From the NCBI GenBank assembly GCA_002863125.1, contig PKEB01000004.1:62001-126000 (forward strand): a stretch of 64,000 nt of DNA, given 5' to 3'. A model generated the notes under the pieces. It searched no databases and was not told the DNA's origin. It was given only the letters and a program-made list of their open reading frames with translations. The position numbers were made by a program, and so were the translations under genes. Each line of letters begins with the position of its first letter. Position 1 is the first letter of the stretch. The stretch is from Flavobacteriales bacterium (GTDB lineage: Bacteria > Bacteroidota > Bacteroidia > Flavobacteriales_D > Sanyastnellaceae). Shown piece after piece: positions 52,099 through 61,550 of the stretch.

Positions 52099-54963
52099 AT
52101 GCGCCAAACGCTCCGACTCCTTTTGGGCAGCGCCCTGCTGATTGCATGTGCAGGCCTTTGCCAAACCCTCTCCGCTCAGACCCAAATCAAAGGCACCGTC
52201 CTCGATGCCGAAACCGGCGACGCCCTGCCCGGCGCCTCCGTATTCCTCGAAGAATCCCGCATGGGAGCCGTTTCGGATTACGAGGGTCGCTTCGCTTTCA
52301 CGTCAAGGGAGATGGGAGCCGTTGAATTGGTCATTAGCATGATCGGGTACGAAACCCACCGACAAGCCTGCACGTTGGCGGCCGATGCCTGGGTGTTGGA
52401 CCTCGGGCCCATCACCATGCAATCTTCGACCATCGGCCTGAGCGAAGCGAATGTCATCGCATCGGTGGCCATCGACCGGGAGACGCCGGTCGCCGTTTCC
52501 ACGTTGGATGCCAAGACCATTCAAGAGCAATTGGGGGACAAGGAATTGGTGGAAACGTTGAACATCACCCCTGGTGTTTACGCCACCAAGAGCGGGGGCG
52601 GATTCGGAGACAGCCGCATCAACATCCGGGGGTTTGACCAGCGCAATGTGGCTGTATTGATCAACGGAATTCCGGTCAACGACATGGAAAACGGTTGGGT
52701 GTATTGGTCAAACTGGGCCGGCCTCGGCGACGCGGTCAACACCATGCAAGTGCAACGCGGCTTGGGCGCCTCGAAGCTGGCCATCAACTCCGTGGGTGGC
52801 ACATTGAACATCATCACCAAGGCTACCGACACCAAAAAGGGCGGTAGTTTGATGCAGAGCATAACCGACTACGGCCGCTACAAAACCATGCTCTCCTTGA
52901 GTTCTGGGGTGATGGAAAACGGTTGGGCCGTGAGCGCCGTGGGCAGCCGAACGATGGGAAATGCCTACGTCGATGCCACGTTCATTGACGCGTGGAGTTA
53001 CTTCCTCACTGCCGCCAAAGACTTCGGCGCCCACCGACTGGTCTTCACGGCCATTGGCGCTCCTCAGACCCACGGGCAACGCCGGGGTCAGTTGACTGTG
53101 GACCGCTTCAACGACATCCAAAACCTCGGCTACGAGGCGCACCGATGGAACGACGATTGGGGATACCTGAACCGCGGGGGGCAGGAGAACGAGGTCTTGA
53201 ACGCACGGGTCAATGGGTACCACAAACCCCAGTTTGCCTTGAACGACTACTGGCAGTTGAGCGAACGCACGAACCTCGCCACCAGCTTTTACATCAGCAC
53301 CGGCAAGGGCTACGGCTCGCGCTACGACGGCACCAGCAACCCCCGCGTCAGCGAGACGTACGTGGACACCGCGGGTGTGGAGCGCTCGGTCAAAACGTCC
53401 CTGAACTGGGACTACCTTTGGGATTCCAATGCCAACAACTCCCAGCCGGTCACGTACGCAGCGGACCAAATCGCCTACGACGTCGACGCGCAGGCGTGGA
53501 TCGACACGCTACATGAGTTCGGCGATCCCATTGTGGTGGGGAACGATACGATTGTGGGTGGCCGCAGCCGCAGCGTCATCGAAAACGCGCACAACGAGCA
53601 TTTCTGGACCGGCATCCTGTCCACGTTGCGGCACGAAGTCAACGACCGCGTGAGCTTGATGGCGGGGGTGGATGCGCGGTACTACAGCGGCAAACACTTC
53701 ACCCGCGTCAACAAACTGCTCGGCGGGGATTTTTACCTCCAGTCTTTCAGCAGCAGCGACGGGTACGGCGTCAATCCAGATTACGCTTTGATGGCCCAGC
53801 CGGGCGACAAGGTGGACTACGACGACATTGGACGCGTGCAGTATGCGGGAGGATTTGCGCAGGCCGAATACAAGGACGACCGGTTTAGCTTGTTCGGTGC
53901 AGGGACCATTTCGTACACGACCTACCGCCGCATCGATCCCTACAAGTATTTCCGCTATGAAGAGACGGGGGTGCAGGAAGTCACCCAGGTCAATGAGCAA
54001 ACAGGCGAACTCGAAACCACGGAAGAATTTGTTTACGGCATCAAGTCGCAAAAGGCCAGCAGCATCGGGTTCAATTTGAAGGCGGGCGGCAGCGTACGCC
54101 TCGGCGAGACCAGCCACCTGTACCTCAACGGAGGCTACTATTCGCGCGCGCCGTTCATCCGTTATGTCTTCACCAACTATTCCAACGTGTTGAGCAACGA
54201 CCGCTTGACCAACGAAAAGGTGGCCGCCATCGAGGCGGGCTATCGGTTCCGCTGGCGCGGGGTATCATTTGATGTAAACGCTTACCACACGCAATGGCGC
54301 GACAAAAGCCTCATGAGCAGCCCGTTGCTCCGTCCGGACGGCACCGAATACCGCGCCTTCATCACGGGCCTGATCCAAACCCACGAAGGCGTGGAGATTG
54401 AATGGCGCACACGCCCCACTTCTTGGGCGGAGATTGGCGGCATGGCTTCTTTCGGAAATTGGCGGTGGGACAACGACGTCAACGCGGAGATTACGGCGGA
54501 AGAAGGCGGGGAAGTTTTGGAAACCCTCTACATCTATTCCGCGGGATTGAAGGTCAGCGACGCGCCCCAATCACAGGTGGGCTTCCTGTCAAACTTCAAC
54601 GTGACGAAGCGCCTGCGACTCGGAGCCAATTACGTGTACAACTGGAACCTCTACGCGCGCTTCCAAGTGGACACCGACCGCACGAATCCAGACCGAGCCG
54701 GGTTGCAACCGGTCATGTTGCCGGCGTACGGTTACCTCGACCTTCGCGGCAGTTACCGGTTTGAGGCGGCAGGCATGAACTGGATGGCCAGCTTGAACGT
54801 GCAGAATGCATTGAACAACATCTACATCAGCGATGGGTTTGAGACGTTTGTGACGGATCCGCAGACCGGCGAGAAGATTCAGGGCACAGTCGAAAACGGC
54901 AAGCTCGAAGGTTACTGGGCGTATGGCCGCACCCTCTCGGCGACGCTCAAAATGATGTTCTAA
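52099..54963 (+). CDS. TonB-dependent outer-membrane receptor with N-terminal regulatory domain
   Basis: A 954-residue outer-membrane transporter. Signal peptide ends near TLSAQ; a carboxypeptidase-regulatory-like beta domain follows (about 30-115, KGTVLDAETGDALPGASV). The plug holds INIRGFDQRNVAVLINGIPVND and GLGASKLAINSVGGTLN, and the beta barrel ends in MMF. No SusD-type lipoprotein is adjacent, so it is not an ordinary glycan-uptake pair; the ligand is unknown. A TATCTTGC sequence lies about 43 bases upstream. A terminator follows. Confidence 0.88.
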   Translation: MRQTLRLLLGSALLIACAGLCQTLSAQTQIKGTVLDAETGDALPGASVFLEESRMGAVSDYEGRFAFTSREMGAVELVISMIGYETHRQACTLAADAWVLDLGPITMQSSTIGLSEANVIASVAIDRETPVAVSTLDAKTIQEQLGDKELVETLNITPGVYATKSGGGFGDSRINIRGFDQRNVAVLINGIPVNDMENGWVYWSNWAGLGDAVNTMQVQRGLGASKLAINSVGGTLNIITKATDTKKGGSLMQSITDYGRYKTMLSLSSGVMENGWAVSAVGSRTMGNAYVDATFIDAWSYFLTAAKDFGAHRLVFTAIGAPQTHGQRRGQLTVDRFNDIQNLGYEAHRWNDDWGYLNRGGQENEVLNARVNGYHKPQFALNDYWQLSERTNLATSFYISTGKGYGSRYDGTSNPRVSETYVDTAGVERSVKTSLNWDYLWDSNANNSQPVTYAADQIAYDVDAQAWIDTLHEFGDPIVVGNDTIVGGRSRSVIENAHNEHFWTGILSTLRHEVNDRVSLMAGVDARYYSGKHFTRVNKLLGGDFYLQSFSSSDGYGVNPDYALMAQPGDKVDYDDIGRVQYAGGFAQAEYKDDRFSLFGAGTISYTTYRRIDPYKYFRYEETGVQEVTQVNEQTGELETTEEFVYGIKSQKASSIGFNLKAGGSVRLGETSHLYLNGGYYSRAPFIRYVFTNYSNVLSNDRLTNEKVAAIEAGYRFRWRGVSFDVNAYHTQWRDKSLMSSPLLRPDGTEYRAFITGLIQTHEGVEIEWRTRPTSWAEIGGMASFGNWRWDNDVNAEITAEEGGEVLETLYIYSAGLKVSDAPQSQVGFLSNFNVTKRLRLGANYVYNWNLYARFQVDTDRTNPDRAGLQPVMLPAYGYLDLRGSYRFEAAGMNWMASLNVQNALNNIYISDGFETFVTDPQTGEKIQGTVENGKLEGYWAYGRTLSATLKMMF

Positions 54964-54968
54964 GCAGA

Positions 54969-54993
54969 AAAAGCCGCCTCGAGGGCGACTTTT
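54969..54993 (+). terminator. Intrinsic terminator after the TonB receptor gene
   Basis: Imperfect hairpin AAAAGcCGCC-TCGAG-GGCGaCTTTT with one mismatch, directly after the stop codon and flanked by A and T runs. It may also end the opposing tRNA transcript. Confidence 0.6.
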
Positions 54994-54994
54994 C

Positions 54995-55070
<76 letters not shown>

Positions 55071-55080
55071 AAAGCGTCGG

Positions 55081-55088
55081 CAAAAATA
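55081..55088 (-). promoter_or_regulatory. -7 promoter box of tRNA-Thr
   Basis: TATTTTTG on the minus strand, a perfect TAnnTTTG match, ten bases before the mature 5' end of the tRNA. Confidence 0.5.
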
Positions 55089-55131
55089 AGCAAGACCTCG
55101 GCCTGAGGTTGCGTTTTGGAGCGGGGAAATT

Positions 55132-57225
55132 TTAGCGAATCACGTCGCCGGCCTGTGTGCCTTCCTCGGGCGTCACGAAACGCAGCGAACCGTCGGCCGT
55201 CTCCGCCATGAGCACCATGCCCTGGCTCTCGATGCCACGGATTTTGCGCGGCGCCAAATTGACCAACAGCGTCACCCGTCGTCCCACCACCTCTTCCGGT
55301 GTGAAGTGTTCGGCAATGCCGCTCAGCACGGTGCGCTCGTCAAGCCCGGTGCGGATTGTCAAATTCAACAGGCGGTCCGCCTTGGGAACCCGCTCGCACG
55401 CGACGACCTCGCCTACGCGCAAGTCCAGTTTTTGGAAATCTTCAAACGTCATGATCTCTTTTTGGGGTTCGCATTCCGCCCGGCCACCGGTGGCTTCAGC
55501 GCGGGCAGATTCAAGTTTGGCCACTTGGGCATCCACGACTTTAGCTTCAACTTTTTCGAACAGGATGGGCAGTTCGCCCAAGGTGTTCCCGGCCTGAACC
55601 ATGTCGGGTGCAGCATCGGCCCACGTGGGCTGTGCGATGTTGAATGCGCCTTGCAACTTGGCCGCGGTCTTCGGCAGGAACGGCTCCATGAGCACCGCAC
55701 AGTTGGCGGCGACTTGGATGCACGTATTGAGGATGACCGCTGTCCGCTCGGGGTCGGTCTTATAGGCCTTCCACGGTTCCTGCTCGGTCATGTACTTGTT
55801 GCCCAAGCGCGCAATGCCCATGGCGGCTTGCAGGGCGTCTCGGAAGCGGTTGCGTCGGATGAGGTCAGCGATTTGTGCAGGGGCCGCCGACAGCGCGTCC
55901 AGCACGTCGCGGTCGGCCTCGTTCAAGTCGGCTTCGCTGACGGCTGGTACGGAACCTTCGTAGTACTTGCGGGTCAGCACCAACACGCGGTTCACGAAGT
56001 TGCCGAGCACGTCGGCCAGCTCGTTGTTGACCCGGTCGCGGTAATCGGCCCAGGTGAATTCGCTGTCCTTTTGCTCGGGCATGATGCTCGCGAGAACGTA
56101 GCGCAGCTCGTCGCTTTTCCCGGGGAACTCGCTGAGGAACTCATTGACCCACACTGCCCAATTGCGCGAGGTGGAAATTTTGTCGCCTTCCAAGTTCATG
56201 AAGGCGTTGGCTGGAACGTTTGAAGGCAAGATGTAGCCGCCGTGTTCCCGCAGCAAAATGGGGAAGATGAGGCAGTGGAAGACGATGTTGTCCTTGCCAA
56301 TGAAGTGGATCAATTCCGCTTCGTCGGATTTCCACCAATCCTCCCACTGAGCACCGGTTTTTTCGGCCCACTCCATGGTCGAGGTGATGTACCCAATGGG
56401 GGCGTCGAGCCAGACGTACAGGACCTTGCCATCAGCGCCTTCAACGGGGACGGGAACGCCCCAGTCCAGGTCGCGGGTCATGGCGCGGCTCTGCAGTCCG
56501 CTGTCGATCCAGCTGCGGCATTGTCCGCTCACGTGCGCTTTCCAAGTCGACGCGTCGTGGTGCGGTTGGCCTTCGAACGTGCCGTTTTCGATGTACTCCT
56601 TGAGCCACACTTCGTGACGGCCCATGGGCAGGTACCACAAGGTCGTGTCCTTGAGTACGGGTGTGGCGCCGCTCAGAGTGGAGGTGGGGTTGATGAGGTC
56701 GGTGGGAGACAGGGCGCTGCCGCATTTCTCACACTGGTCGCCGTACGCGCCGTCCGCCCCGCATTTGGGGCAGGTCCCGGTGATGTACCGGTCCGCGAGG
56801 AATTGATCTGCTTCAGGGTCGTAGAACTGGGCTTCCGTCTTGACCTCAAAGCTGCCCTTCTCGAGCAGCGTCAGGAAAAAATCTTGGGCGACCCCGTGGT
56901 GCCGCTCGCTGGAGGTTCGGGAATAGTGATCGAACGACATGTCCAATCCTTCGAACGCCTGCTGCATTTCTTCGTGGTATCGGTCGACGATTTCCCGGGG
57001 GGTGACCCCGTCTTTCTTCGCCCGCAACGTGATGGCCGCACCGTGTTCATCGCTGCCGCACACCCACACCACGTCCGACCCGGCCATGCGCTCAAAGCGC
57101 GCACGGATGTCACCCGGCAGGTAGGCGCCGGCGACGTGTCCAATGTGAATCTGGCCATTGGCATAGGGCAAGGCCGACGTCATCATCAAACGTTTGGGGT
57201 ACCGGTATGAGGGTGTAGATGCCAT
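55132..57225 (-). CDS. metG: Methionyl-tRNA synthetase
   Basis: Charges tRNA-Met. The 697-residue protein has the HIGH-type motif ANGQIHIGH near residue 22, a zinc-binding knuckle with CPKC and CEKC (about 156-172) and the KMSKS equivalent KISTS (GDKISTSRNW). The C-terminal EMAP-like tRNA-binding domain begins near FQKLDLRVGEVV. The start is ATG 57225 (MASTPSYRYPK); an upstream ATG at 57267 in the same frame lies beyond a CACTTTAG sequence. tRNA-Thr lies downstream on the same strand. Confidence 0.95.
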   Translation of the reverse strand: MASTPSYRYPKRLMMTSALPYANGQIHIGHVAGAYLPGDIRARFERMAGSDVVWVCGSDEHGAAITLRAKKDGVTPREIVDRYHEEMQQAFEGLDMSFDHYSRTSSERHHGVAQDFFLTLLEKGSFEVKTEAQFYDPEADQFLADRYITGTCPKCGADGAYGDQCEKCGSALSPTDLINPTSTLSGATPVLKDTTLWYLPMGRHEVWLKEYIENGTFEGQPHHDASTWKAHVSGQCRSWIDSGLQSRAMTRDLDWGVPVPVEGADGKVLYVWLDAPIGYITSTMEWAEKTGAQWEDWWKSDEAELIHFIGKDNIVFHCLIFPILLREHGGYILPSNVPANAFMNLEGDKISTSRNWAVWVNEFLSEFPGKSDELRYVLASIMPEQKDSEFTWADYRDRVNNELADVLGNFVNRVLVLTRKYYEGSVPAVSEADLNEADRDVLDALSAAPAQIADLIRRNRFRDALQAAMGIARLGNKYMTEQEPWKAYKTDPERTAVILNTCIQVAANCAVLMEPFLPKTAAKLQGAFNIAQPTWADAAPDMVQAGNTLGELPILFEKVEAKVVDAQVAKLESARAEATGGRAECEPQKEIMTFEDFQKLDLRVGEVVACERVPKADRLLNLTIRTGLDERTVLSGIAEHFTPEEVVGRRVTLLVNLAPRKIRGIESQGMVLMAETADGSLRFVTPEEGTQAGDVIR

Positions 57226-57290
57226 GGTGCGCGCTAAAGTGGTGCGAATTTCGGGCATTTTCCGCATCCCTTCCCATCTTGCGTGGAATC

Positions 57291-58178
57291 ATGCCTTTCC
57301 CTTGCCAAATCCCCAAGGCGCTGCAGCCGGGCGACGGCGTTCTCCTCGCTGCTCCCGCGCGGTTTGTGACCGCCGAGCAAGTGGCTGCCGCGGAAGCCCA
57401 TGTCCGCTCTGCAGGCTACACGCCCATTTTCTACGATGGGCTGCTCGAACGATCGGGGCAATTCGGTGGGTCGGATGCGCACCGTTCCAATTACCTCAAT
57501 GCGGGCTTTGCCGATGCACAGGTGCGCGCCATCTGGGCGATGCGTGGGGGCTATGGATGTGGCCGGCTGTTGCCACTTTTGGATGCCGACGCCTTTGCGG
57601 CCGACCCCACGTGGTTGGTGGGGTTCAGCGACATAACGGCATTGCACGGGTGGGCACAGGTACAAGGCATTGCGTCGCTGCATGCCCCAGTGGCGAGCAC
57701 CTACGACCAGGCTTCTGCGTCCATCCAGCAAGGCATGTGGCAGGCGTTGGAGCAGAGGGAGGTAGGGCTTGAAGCGGGCCACGCCGCCGTCGCTGGCGGC
57801 AACTTATCGGTGTTGTACAGCCTGCTTGGTACTCCCTACTTTCCACCGATTGAGGGGGCGTGGTTGCTGCTGGAGGATTTGGACGAGTACCTCTACCACG
57901 TGGACCGGATGTTGCTGGCTTTCCGGCTGGCGGGAGTCTTTGACCGTGTCCGGGGCGTTTTGGTGGGGGGCTTTACCGATTTGCATGACAACACCATCGC
58001 TGACGGTCAAGCGGTGGACAATCCGTTCGGACACGATGTGCGGCAAATGCTGGCCGAACACGTACCCGCGGACACGCCGGTCGTGCAGGGTGTCCCGGTC
58101 GGTCACCTGGCCGAGAACGAGTCCGTCATCTTGGGCGTTGCGTCGGCCAAATCGGTGCATTGGACGCGCGGGTTTTGA
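57291..58178 (+). CDS. LD-carboxypeptidase (S66 family)
   Basis: Serine peptidase that removes the terminal D-alanine from tetrapeptides during murein recycling. The 295-residue protein has the S66 triad: Ser113 in VGFSDITALH, a Glu near 195 in LLEDLDEYLYHVDRML and His272 in GVPVGHLAEN. It is normally cytoplasmic and has no signal peptide here. The start is ATG 57291; the longer in-frame start at 57219 would reach past the metG start. kbl follows after 14 bases but with its own promoter. Confidence 0.92.
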   Translation: MPFPCQIPKALQPGDGVLLAAPARFVTAEQVAAAEAHVRSAGYTPIFYDGLLERSGQFGGSDAHRSNYLNAGFADAQVRAIWAMRGGYGCGRLLPLLDADAFAADPTWLVGFSDITALHGWAQVQGIASLHAPVASTYDQASASIQQGMWQALEQREVGLEAGHAAVAGGNLSVLYSLLGTPYFPPIEGAWLLLEDLDEYLYHVDRMLLAFRLAGVFDRVRGVLVGGFTDLHDNTIADGQAVDNPFGHDVRQMLAEHVPADTPVVQGVPVGHLAENESVILGVASAKSVHWTRGF

Positions 58179-58180
58179 CC

Positions 58181-58188
58181 TAATTTTG
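58181..58188 (+). promoter_or_regulatory. -7 promoter box of kbl
   Basis: TAATTTTG, a perfect TAnnTTTG match, begins two bases after the preceding stop and ends four bases (AGGC) before the ATG. A TTG at 58160-58162 lies 18 bases upstream, at -33 spacing. Confidence 0.6.
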
Positions 58189-58192
58189 AGGC

Positions 58193-59395
58193 ATGTACGG
58201 TTCCATGCAATCCCACCTCGAGTCCGAACTCGAGCAAATCACCGCCGCCGGTTTGTTCAAGTCTGAACGCGTCATCGCGGGCGCTCAAGACGTAGAAATA
58301 ACACTGACAGACGGGTCGAAAGTCCTGAATTTTTGTGCGAATAATTACCTGGGATTGAGCAGCGATCCACGGGTGTGCGAAGCAGCCAAACGCGCCATTG
58401 ACACCCACGGTTTTGGCATGTCAAGTGTGCGGTTCATCTGCGGCACCCAGGACATTCACAAGGAACTCGAAGCGAAGATTGCGGAGTTTCACCACACCGA
58501 AGACACCATTTTGTACGCCGCAGCATTCGATGCGAACGGCGGGGTATTCGAGCCGTTGCTCGGCCCGGACGATGCCATCATTTCCGATGCGTTGAACCAC
58601 GCCAGCATCATCGACGGGGTGCGCTTGTGCAAAGCGGCGCGCTACCGGTACGCCAATGACGATATGGCGGATTTGGAAGCGCAACTGCAGAAGGCCCAAG
58701 CGGCCAATCACCGCTTCAAGGTCATCGTGACCGACGGGGTGTTCTCGATGGACGGGTACGTAGCGCAAATTGATAAGATCTGCGACCTCGCGGAACAATA
58801 CGATGCGCTCGTGATGGTCGATGAATGCCACGCAACAGGTTTCATCGGCAAAACAGGCCGAGGGAGCATTGAATTGCGCGACGCCTTGGGCCGAGTCGAC
58901 ATCATTACCGGTACGCTGGGAAAGGCCATGGGCGGTGCCATGGGTGGGTTCACGACGGGCCGGAAGGAAATCATCGAGATGCTGCGCCAGCGGTCGCGGC
59001 CGTACTTGTTCTCGAACAGCTTGGCTCCGAGCATTGTCGGTGCGTCGTTGGAGGTGTTCAATATGCTGAGTGAGTCCACCGAACTCCGCGACCGGCTGGA
59101 GGAGAATACGGCTTACTTCAAAGCGGGCATGCGCCGCGTCGGGCTCCCCATCAAAGACGGCGAGTCGGCCATTGTGCCCGTGATGCTGGGCGACGCCAAG
59201 TTGTCGCAAGTCATGGCCAACCGATTGCTCGAAGAAGGCATCTACGTCATCGGGTTCTTCTATCCGGTGGTCCCGAAAGGCGAAGCACGCATCCGGGTGC
59301 AACTGTCTGCAGCCCACACCCGTGAGCAACTGGATCGGGCCATTGAGGCCTTCCGCAAAGTCGGCGACGAACTCGGGGTGCTCGAGGCGAGCTGA
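58193..59395 (+). CDS. kbl: Glycine C-acetyltransferase
   Basis: PLP enzyme that splits 2-amino-3-ketobutyrate with CoA to glycine and acetyl-CoA in threonine breakdown. The 400-residue protein has the PLP lysine Lys244 in [14 protein letters not shown], with VDECHATG before it. Length and lysine position match E. coli Kbl. The usual partner threonine dehydrogenase (tdh) is not adjacent. It shares one base with the next gene (TGATG), so the two are coupled. A serine palmitoyltransferase-like role is less likely, given the exact Kbl-type motifs. Confidence 0.92.
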   Translation: MYGSMQSHLESELEQITAAGLFKSERVIAGAQDVEITLTDGSKVLNFCANNYLGLSSDPRVCEAAKRAIDTHGFGMSSVRFICGTQDIHKELEAKIAEFHHTEDTILYAAAFDANGGVFEPLLGPDDAIISDALNHASIIDGVRLCKAARYRYANDDMADLEAQLQKAQAANHRFKVIVTDGVFSMDGYVAQIDKICDLAEQYDALVMVDECHATGFIGKTGRGSIELRDALGRVDIITGTLGKAMGGAMGGFTTGRKEIIEMLRQRSRPYLFSNSLAPSIVGASLEVFNMLSESTELRDRLEENTAYFKAGMRRVGLPIKDGESAIVPVMLGDAKLSQVMANRLLEEGIYVIGFFYPVVPKGEARIRVQLSAAHTREQLDRAIEAFRKVGDELGVLEAS

Positions 59396-60447
59396 TGAGC
59401 CCGGAATCTCCACACGTATTGATCGTCGGCGATGGGCTCGCCGGCTGCCTTGTCGCGTGGGAACTGCACCTGCGTGGCTGCTCTTTTGCCGTGTGGAGTG
59501 ACGGCAGCCCAGCGGCGTCGGATGTGGCTGCGGGGATGTCTAATCCCGTTTCGTTCAAACGCATTTTGCCTCAATGGAATGCCCGGGAGCAGCAGGATGA
59601 GGCGCGTGCTCGGTATCAGGTGATTGGGTCGCAGGTCGGCGAGACGCTCTGGCGCGACGTCCCCATTGTCCGGATTTTCCCCAACGAGGAGTACGCCGAG
59701 CGTTGGACGGAACGCGCTGCTGGCGGGCATGGTGTTTCTCCATTCATTGAAGTGCTCAAAGCTGGGTATTTACACGAAAGCATCAAGGCGCCGCACGGCG
59801 CAGGGCTTGTTCCCGATGCGGGTTGGGTCAACGTTGTGGCCTTGACGGAAGCGAGCCGGGCGAAATGGCAAGGGATGGACCGTTGGGAGCGGCGAACCTG
59901 GAAAATGGCGGACGGGTGCCCGGAAGGGTTCGACGCCGTCGTGGATTGCCGCGGGACGGGTGCCGTGGAAGATTTGGCAGCCTTCGGATTGGAATTGAGA
60001 AGAAACCACGGCGAGGTGCTACGCGTCAGGCCTTCAGGCCCCTGGGGCGATCGCATTGTCAACAACGTTACCTGGGCGTTGCCCCTGGGAGACGGCACGT
60101 ACCGCGTGGGCTCGACCTACCGTTGGGACATTCACGAGCCCGTTTGCCTGGATGAATCCCCCGCCGCTCTGATGCAAGGAGCTGCGAATGCCCGAACTAC
60201 GGCACAGGACATGGAATGCCTGGAACACCGAGCGGGGCTTCGGCCGACGTGCTTTGATCGCCGGCCCATCCTCGGCGTCGTATCCAAGTACCATCCGTAT
60301 TACCACGCGTGTGTGGGGTGGGGTACCCGGGGTGTGACCATTGGACCCACCGTCGCTCGTTGGACCGTCGAGGCACTGCTCGGAGACCGTGAGGCGGTTC
60401 CCGATGAGGTTCATCCCAAAAGATTCCCTACTTTCACAGAAAATTGA
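59395..60447 (+). CDS. FAD-dependent oxidoreductase (DAO family)
   Basis: A 350-residue flavoprotein. The N-terminal dinucleotide motif is IVGDGLAGCLVAWEL, and a C-terminal FAD segment (GWGTRGVTIGP) is typical of the amino-acid-oxidase fold. It may oxidise an amine or amino acid; the substrate is not evident. The ATG overlaps the kbl stop by one base, so it is probably made together with Kbl. Its 3' end overlaps the start of the next gene. Confidence 0.85.
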   Translation: MSPESPHVLIVGDGLAGCLVAWELHLRGCSFAVWSDGSPAASDVAAGMSNPVSFKRILPQWNAREQQDEARARYQVIGSQVGETLWRDVPIVRIFPNEEYAERWTERAAGGHGVSPFIEVLKAGYLHESIKAPHGAGLVPDAGWVNVVALTEASRAKWQGMDRWERRTWKMADGCPEGFDAVVDCRGTGAVEDLAAFGLELRRNHGEVLRVRPSGPWGDRIVNNVTWALPLGDGTYRVGSTYRWDIHEPVCLDESPAALMQGAANARTTAQDMECLEHRAGLRPTCFDRRPILGVVSKYHPYYHACVGWGTRGVTIGPTVARWTVEALLGDREAVPDEVHPKRFPTFTEN

Positions 60448-60985
60448 AAGTTTGTCAAAAATTCCAACAGAAAACACAAAAACCCAATGGGAGCTTGAGT
60501 TTTCGAAGCGTTGGGTAGCTGCAGGAGCGCATTGGGGAGTGCCCAAAACGACCTTGGCAGTGCACGGTTGGCTCATGGCCCAACCGCAGCCGGTGTCCAC
60601 GGATGAGGTGATGAGTGCCCTCGAGTTGAGCCGCGGCGGCGCCCACAATGCCCTTCAATCGCTGGTGGACTGGAAATTGGCGCATGCATTTAAGCCCTTC
60701 GGGGCAAGGCAAGTGTTCTACTCGGCTGAAGATGATGCGTTCGCCATGCTGATGGCTGTCGTTGACAAGCGGCGGCAACAAGAACTCGTGCCGGTGGCCG
60801 AGTTGGATGCGTGGAATGCGCAGATGAAATCCGAGCTTTCGAAGCAGGGCCGGCAGGATTTTCATGAACGCCTGGCGGCCATTGCACACCGCGCCCGTCA
60901 ATTGGATGCGCTTTTGGTGCGCACGGCCCGCGAGGATGAAGGATGGTGGTGGCGCTGGATTTTAGGGCCATTGCGAACAAAATAA
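60404..60985 (+). CDS. GbsR/MarR-like transcriptional regulator
   Basis: A winged-helix protein of 193 residues if ATG 60404 (MRFIPKDSLLS) is used, overlapping the oxidoreductase by 44 bases. The N-terminal helix with F-x-KRWVAAGAHWGVPKTTLAVHGWL, the recognition-helix region ALELSRGGAHNALQSL and the wing GARQVFYSAEDD resemble GbsR-type repressors. Regulated genes are unknown; autoregulation or control of kbl-oxidoreductase is plausible from position. The exact start is uncertain; TTG codons exist 60460-60490. Confidence 0.72.
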   Translation: MRFIPKDSLLSQKIESLSKIPTENTKTQWELEFSKRWVAAGAHWGVPKTTLAVHGWLMAQPQPVSTDEVMSALELSRGGAHNALQSLVDWKLAHAFKPFGARQVFYSAEDDAFAMLMAVVDKRRQQELVPVAELDAWNAQMKSELSKQGRQDFHERLAAIAHRARQLDALLVRTAREDEGWWWRWILGPLRTK

Positions 60986-61014
60986 AATTGCTTCATTTCC
61001 ACTTCGGGGTTGCT

Positions 61015-61022
61015 TACCTTCG
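61015..61022 (+). promoter_or_regulatory. -7 promoter box of ferritin
   Basis: TACCTTCG, one mismatch to TAnnTTTG, 15 bases before the ATG at 61038. Confidence 0.45.
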
Positions 61023-61037
61023 AGAAAAACATCAACC

Positions 61038-61532
61038 ATGTTGCACGAAAAAATTGAACAGGCACTGAATGCCCAGATAACGTTGGAAGGCCAGAGCAGT
61101 CACGCGTATTTGGCAATGGCTGTTTGGGCTGAGACCAATGGTTTTGACGGAACCGCGGCCTTTCTGTACACCCACGCTGAGGAGGAGCGCCAGCACATGC
61201 TGAAACTGATGCGCTTCGTGAATGAGCGCGGCGGGACCGCATTGGTTCCGGCCTTGAGTGTCACGCAGACCAAGTTCACCGGCCTGGAGCAGATTTTTGA
61301 ATTGATCCTGGAACACGAAACCCGCGTGACGGCCAGCATCAACGACGTCGTGGATACGTGCTTGAGTTTGAAGGACTACACCACGCACAACTTCATGCAG
61401 TGGTACGTGGCGGAACAAATTGAAGAAGAAGGCCTCGCTCGAAAACTGCTCGACAAGCTGGCGCTGGCCGGTGGCGATAAGGGAGCCCTGTACCTCTTCG
61501 ACCGGGACATCAACACCTTGGACGAAGCTTAA
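61038..61532 (+). CDS. ftnA: Non-heme ferritin
   Basis: Iron storage cage subunit of 164 residues, four-helix bundle. The ferroxidase ligands align one to one with E. coli FtnA numbering: Glu17, Glu50, His53, Glu94, Gln127 and Glu130. So it should oxidise and store iron. The YfiR-family gene follows after 18 bases on the same strand and may share its transcript. Confidence 0.95.
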   Translation: MLHEKIEQALNAQITLEGQSSHAYLAMAVWAETNGFDGTAAFLYTHAEEERQHMLKLMRFVNERGGTALVPALSVTQTKFTGLEQIFELILEHETRVTASINDVVDTCLSLKDYTTHNFMQWYVAEQIEEEGLARKLLDKLALAGGDKGALYLFDRDINTLDEA

Positions 61533-61550
61533 CCTGGAAAACGCCTCATT

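Noticed and set aside
55089-55110. Hairpin ACCTC-AGGCC-GAGGT between metG and tRNA-Thr (minus strand)
   Set aside because: A five-base stem without a direct T run is weak evidence for a terminator; it may be chance.
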